Shown here: positions 61,922-64,000 of the stretch, piece by piece
How positions within the stretch are numbered: the first letter of the stretch is position 1
How the letters are laid out: every line of letters begins with the position of its first letter
NCBI GenBank assembly: GCA_963765285.1
Contig: CAVXVR010000006.1
Span: 666,868 to 730,867 of the forward strand
From: CAVWZH01 sp963765285
Lineage (GTDB): Bacteria > Acidobacteriota > Terriglobia > Terriglobales > Acidobacteriaceae
Direction of reading: 5' to 3'
DNA length: 64,000 bases
Position numbers and translations under genes: made by a program
The notes under the pieces: model-generated
Database searches by the model: none
What the model saw: the letters and a program-made list of their open reading frames with translations, nothing else
What the model was told of the DNA's origin: nothing

Positions 61922-64000
61922 ATGGGAAATATTAGCCGTCGCGATTTTCTGGCTGTGGCCGCGGTGCTTGGTGCGGAAGCGGCTTGGGGTCGCTCATTCT
62001 CGACTCCTTCGAAGATTTCCTGGCGCGAGCGTCGCGACCTTTTCCCGGAAGGTGTAGCCTCCGGCGATCCCGACAGCACTAGCGTATTGCTGTGGACCCG
62101 GCGGGCTCCGCAGTCCGAGCCGCAGCCTAAACCGGCCCAGGAATTGATCGTCGAAGTGGCGCTCGACCAGACGTTCGAGCGTGTGATCGCAACTCAGAGA
62201 GTGTCGATTTCGGCGGAGGCGGATTGGACCTGTCGCGTGCTGGTCGGAGGACTGAAGCCGGCCCAGGTCTATTGGTATCGCTTTACCGATTCTGAGGGTT
62301 GCGGCAGCCGCCTCGGCCGTACCATCACTGCGCCTGCCGATAATGATTCCCGGCCGGTACACTTCGCGTTCGTCAGTTGTCAGAACGCAAACCTCGGAGC
62401 GCAGAACGCGTACCGAAGAATGATCTTCGAGGATGAGCACGCTTCTGAGCAGGACCGGCTCAGCTTTGTTCTGCATCTGGGCGACTTCATCTACGAACTG
62501 GTCTGGTATCCGGAGGACCGCGCCACTTATTACGACCGCAAGGTGAGGGAAATCGTTCGTTATCCTCAAGGAGAGAAAATTGACGACTTCCACATTCCAG
62601 TGAACGTGGATGATTACCGTGCTGTGTATCGCGCCTACCTGCATGATCCCGACCTGCAAGACGCTCGTGCCCGCTGGCCCTTTGTTCCCATGTGGGATAA
62701 CCATGAGTACAGCTGGCAAGGATGGCAAGCCTTGCAAGTGTTCGACGGCAAAACGCGCCCCGCGCAGACGCGCAAGGTCGCTGCCATGCAGGCATTTTTT
62801 GAGTATCAGCCCGCGCGTATGGTGAAGAGCGGTGGTCCCTCGTCAGAAGAGTTCAACCCACCTAAGGTTCAGGATGCCCCGATCACTGTTTTCGATGAGC
62901 ATGGACTCGGGCAGGAGGCCAACAATCTTGCGGCGATCAATAGTCTGAAGGGATACCGGTCGCTCCGCTGGGGCCGGAACGTGGAACTCATGATCACCGA
63001 CGAGCGAAGCTACCGATCGGAGGACCCCGGAACCAAGTTCGCTGACGCAGATTTCTTTAATAAGGACTATTCGGAGTTCGTGCCTGAGGAGGTGTTTGAG
63101 ATACTCGATGGCGGTAGGGATTACAACGGAGGCAAACCGCCCGACACTATCCGTTTCGGGGACAAGCAAGTTCCGAACCTGCGTAAGGCGGATCCCGCGC
63201 AGACCATCCTCGGAGCCGAGCAAAAAGCGTGGTTTCTGGAACGACTGCGGAATTCGAAAGCTGCCTGGAAGATCTGGGGAAGCACAACTGCGACGCTGGA
63301 TATGCGCGCCGACCCGCTGAACATTCCTCGCAGGGATGGTTGCAAGCGCCTGGCCCGGCGCTGGGTATGCCAACTTAGGCGGCGGGGACGTCAGCCTTGC
63401 CTATCTCGAGCGCGGTGAGATTTACGATTTCGTTCAAAAGCATGCGATTACGGGGTTTGCCACGGTGGCGGGCGACCGGCATAGCTTCTGGGCCGGTTTA
63501 TCGGCGAAGTCTCTCCCGCCGAAGCCCTATGACCCCGTCGGCGTGGCATTCGTGGTTGGATCCATCTCCGCGCCCGGAACGGTGGAGGCAATGGAACATC
63601 ATCTGCACAAAGACGCTCCGCTGCGGGCCCTGTTCCTCGGGCAAGGTCCTGGTGACAACCTTCCGCAACCCACTATTAATATGCTGGTGCGTCACGGTGT
63701 TCGGTCATGCCTGGAATATGCGAAGAGTGGTGACGTGCAAAAGGCGCGCCAGCTTTCCAACCGGGATTTGTCACCGCACTTGTCGTTTGTTGACATGGGC
63801 GGCCATGGGTATTCGGTAGTGCACGCAGCAGCGGACCGGCTGGAGACGGACTTCATCTGCCTGCCGCGTCCCATCGTTCGCCAGGACCAGCCGGATGGCG
63901 GACCGATTCTCTATCGGGTTCGACACGCTGCAAGGCTCTGGCGCAAGCACGAACGTCCGAATCTCGAGCAGAAGGTGATCGAAGGCAATCCGGCGTTTTC
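61922..64000 (+). CDS. Tat-exported alkaline phosphatase D-family protein, frameshifted and running off the window
   Basis: Starts at ATG 61922 with AAGGAG 8 bp upstream. The N-terminus ISRRDFLAVAAVLGAEAA is a twin-arginine signal. PhoD-type landmarks follow: FPEGVASGDPDSTSVLLWTR (N-terminal domain), FVSCQNANLG, HLGDFIYE, WDNHEYSWQGWQ, and after a one-base slip at about 63325-63340 the other frame continues GDVSLAYLERGEIYDFV, AGDRHSFWAGL and onwards to 64000 without a stop. PhoD enzymes are Fe/Ca-dependent phosphodi/monoesterases of the periplasm. The 3' end is outside the window. Confidence 0.85.

Overview
The window looks like a chromosomal segment of a Gram-negative bacterium, most likely an Acidobacteriota (Terriglobia-type) genome. 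This is inferred from several things together: the moderately GC-rich sequence, outer-membrane beta-barrel genes, a fused AroD-AroE, a relic of the PD-(D/E)XK family common in that phylum, and many intergenic palindromic elements of the 'gtcatcctgagcgga...gtcgaaggacccc' type. No tRNA, rRNA, CRISPR array, integrase or intact insertion sequence was recognised.

Layout. 1-3150 is gene-poor: a secreted cupin, the wreck of a higBA toxin-antitoxin pair, a multiply frameshifted PD-(D/E)XK nuclease, and a terminator-ended candidate structured RNA upstream of dnaB (3152-4531). 4940-11585 holds a membrane protein, a PilZ-GAF protein, a PQQ alcohol dehydrogenase with its cytochrome c, and a kinase-like/TonB fusion that lacks the catalytic HRD aspartate. 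11842-21611 is the redox island. On the minus strand it has mono-haem cytochrome c, Rieske protein, cytochrome b, a nonahaem cytochrome and a NapC/NirT-like hexahaem cytochrome. Divergently on the plus strand it has a decahaem MtrA/DmsE-like cytochrome and an MtrB/PioB-like outer-membrane barrel, followed by a convergent radical SAM/SPASM gene. Perfect TGTGA-N6-TCACA (CRP/FNR-type) palindromes sit in both divergent intergenic regions of this island. My reading is a quinol-to-outer-membrane (or reverse) electron route, i.e. a porin-cytochrome conduit for extracellular electron transfer.

21784-34000 carries a sugar SDR, aldose 1-epimerase, aroDE, amrA-pgsA, a YidB-like protein, a helix-hairpin-helix/low-complexity pair, glutamate dehydrogenase, an MBL-fold hydrolase and a cytochrome P450. 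34061-47227 has trpE and trpG, split and convergent around a 23S-IVP four-helix-bundle gene bounded by heptamer repeats; a PilZ protein; an AMIN-type protein; efp, acyP, apt, DinB, pckG and purN. 47393-64000 has tyrS, tandem palindromic repeats, a lipid kinase, sppA, an HU protein, a class V aminotransferase-serA pair, a site-2 protease with CBS domains, rsmD, a metallopeptidase-like gene flanked by two ~349-bp direct repeats, and a Tat-exported PhoD-type phosphatase that runs off the end.

An important caveat: at least nine otherwise well-preserved genes carry single-base frameshifts, several in short homopolymers, including glutamate dehydrogenase and a P450 with two compensating shifts. This points to residual sequencing error in the assembly more than to mass pseudogenisation, so broken genes here should be re-checked before biology is read into them.
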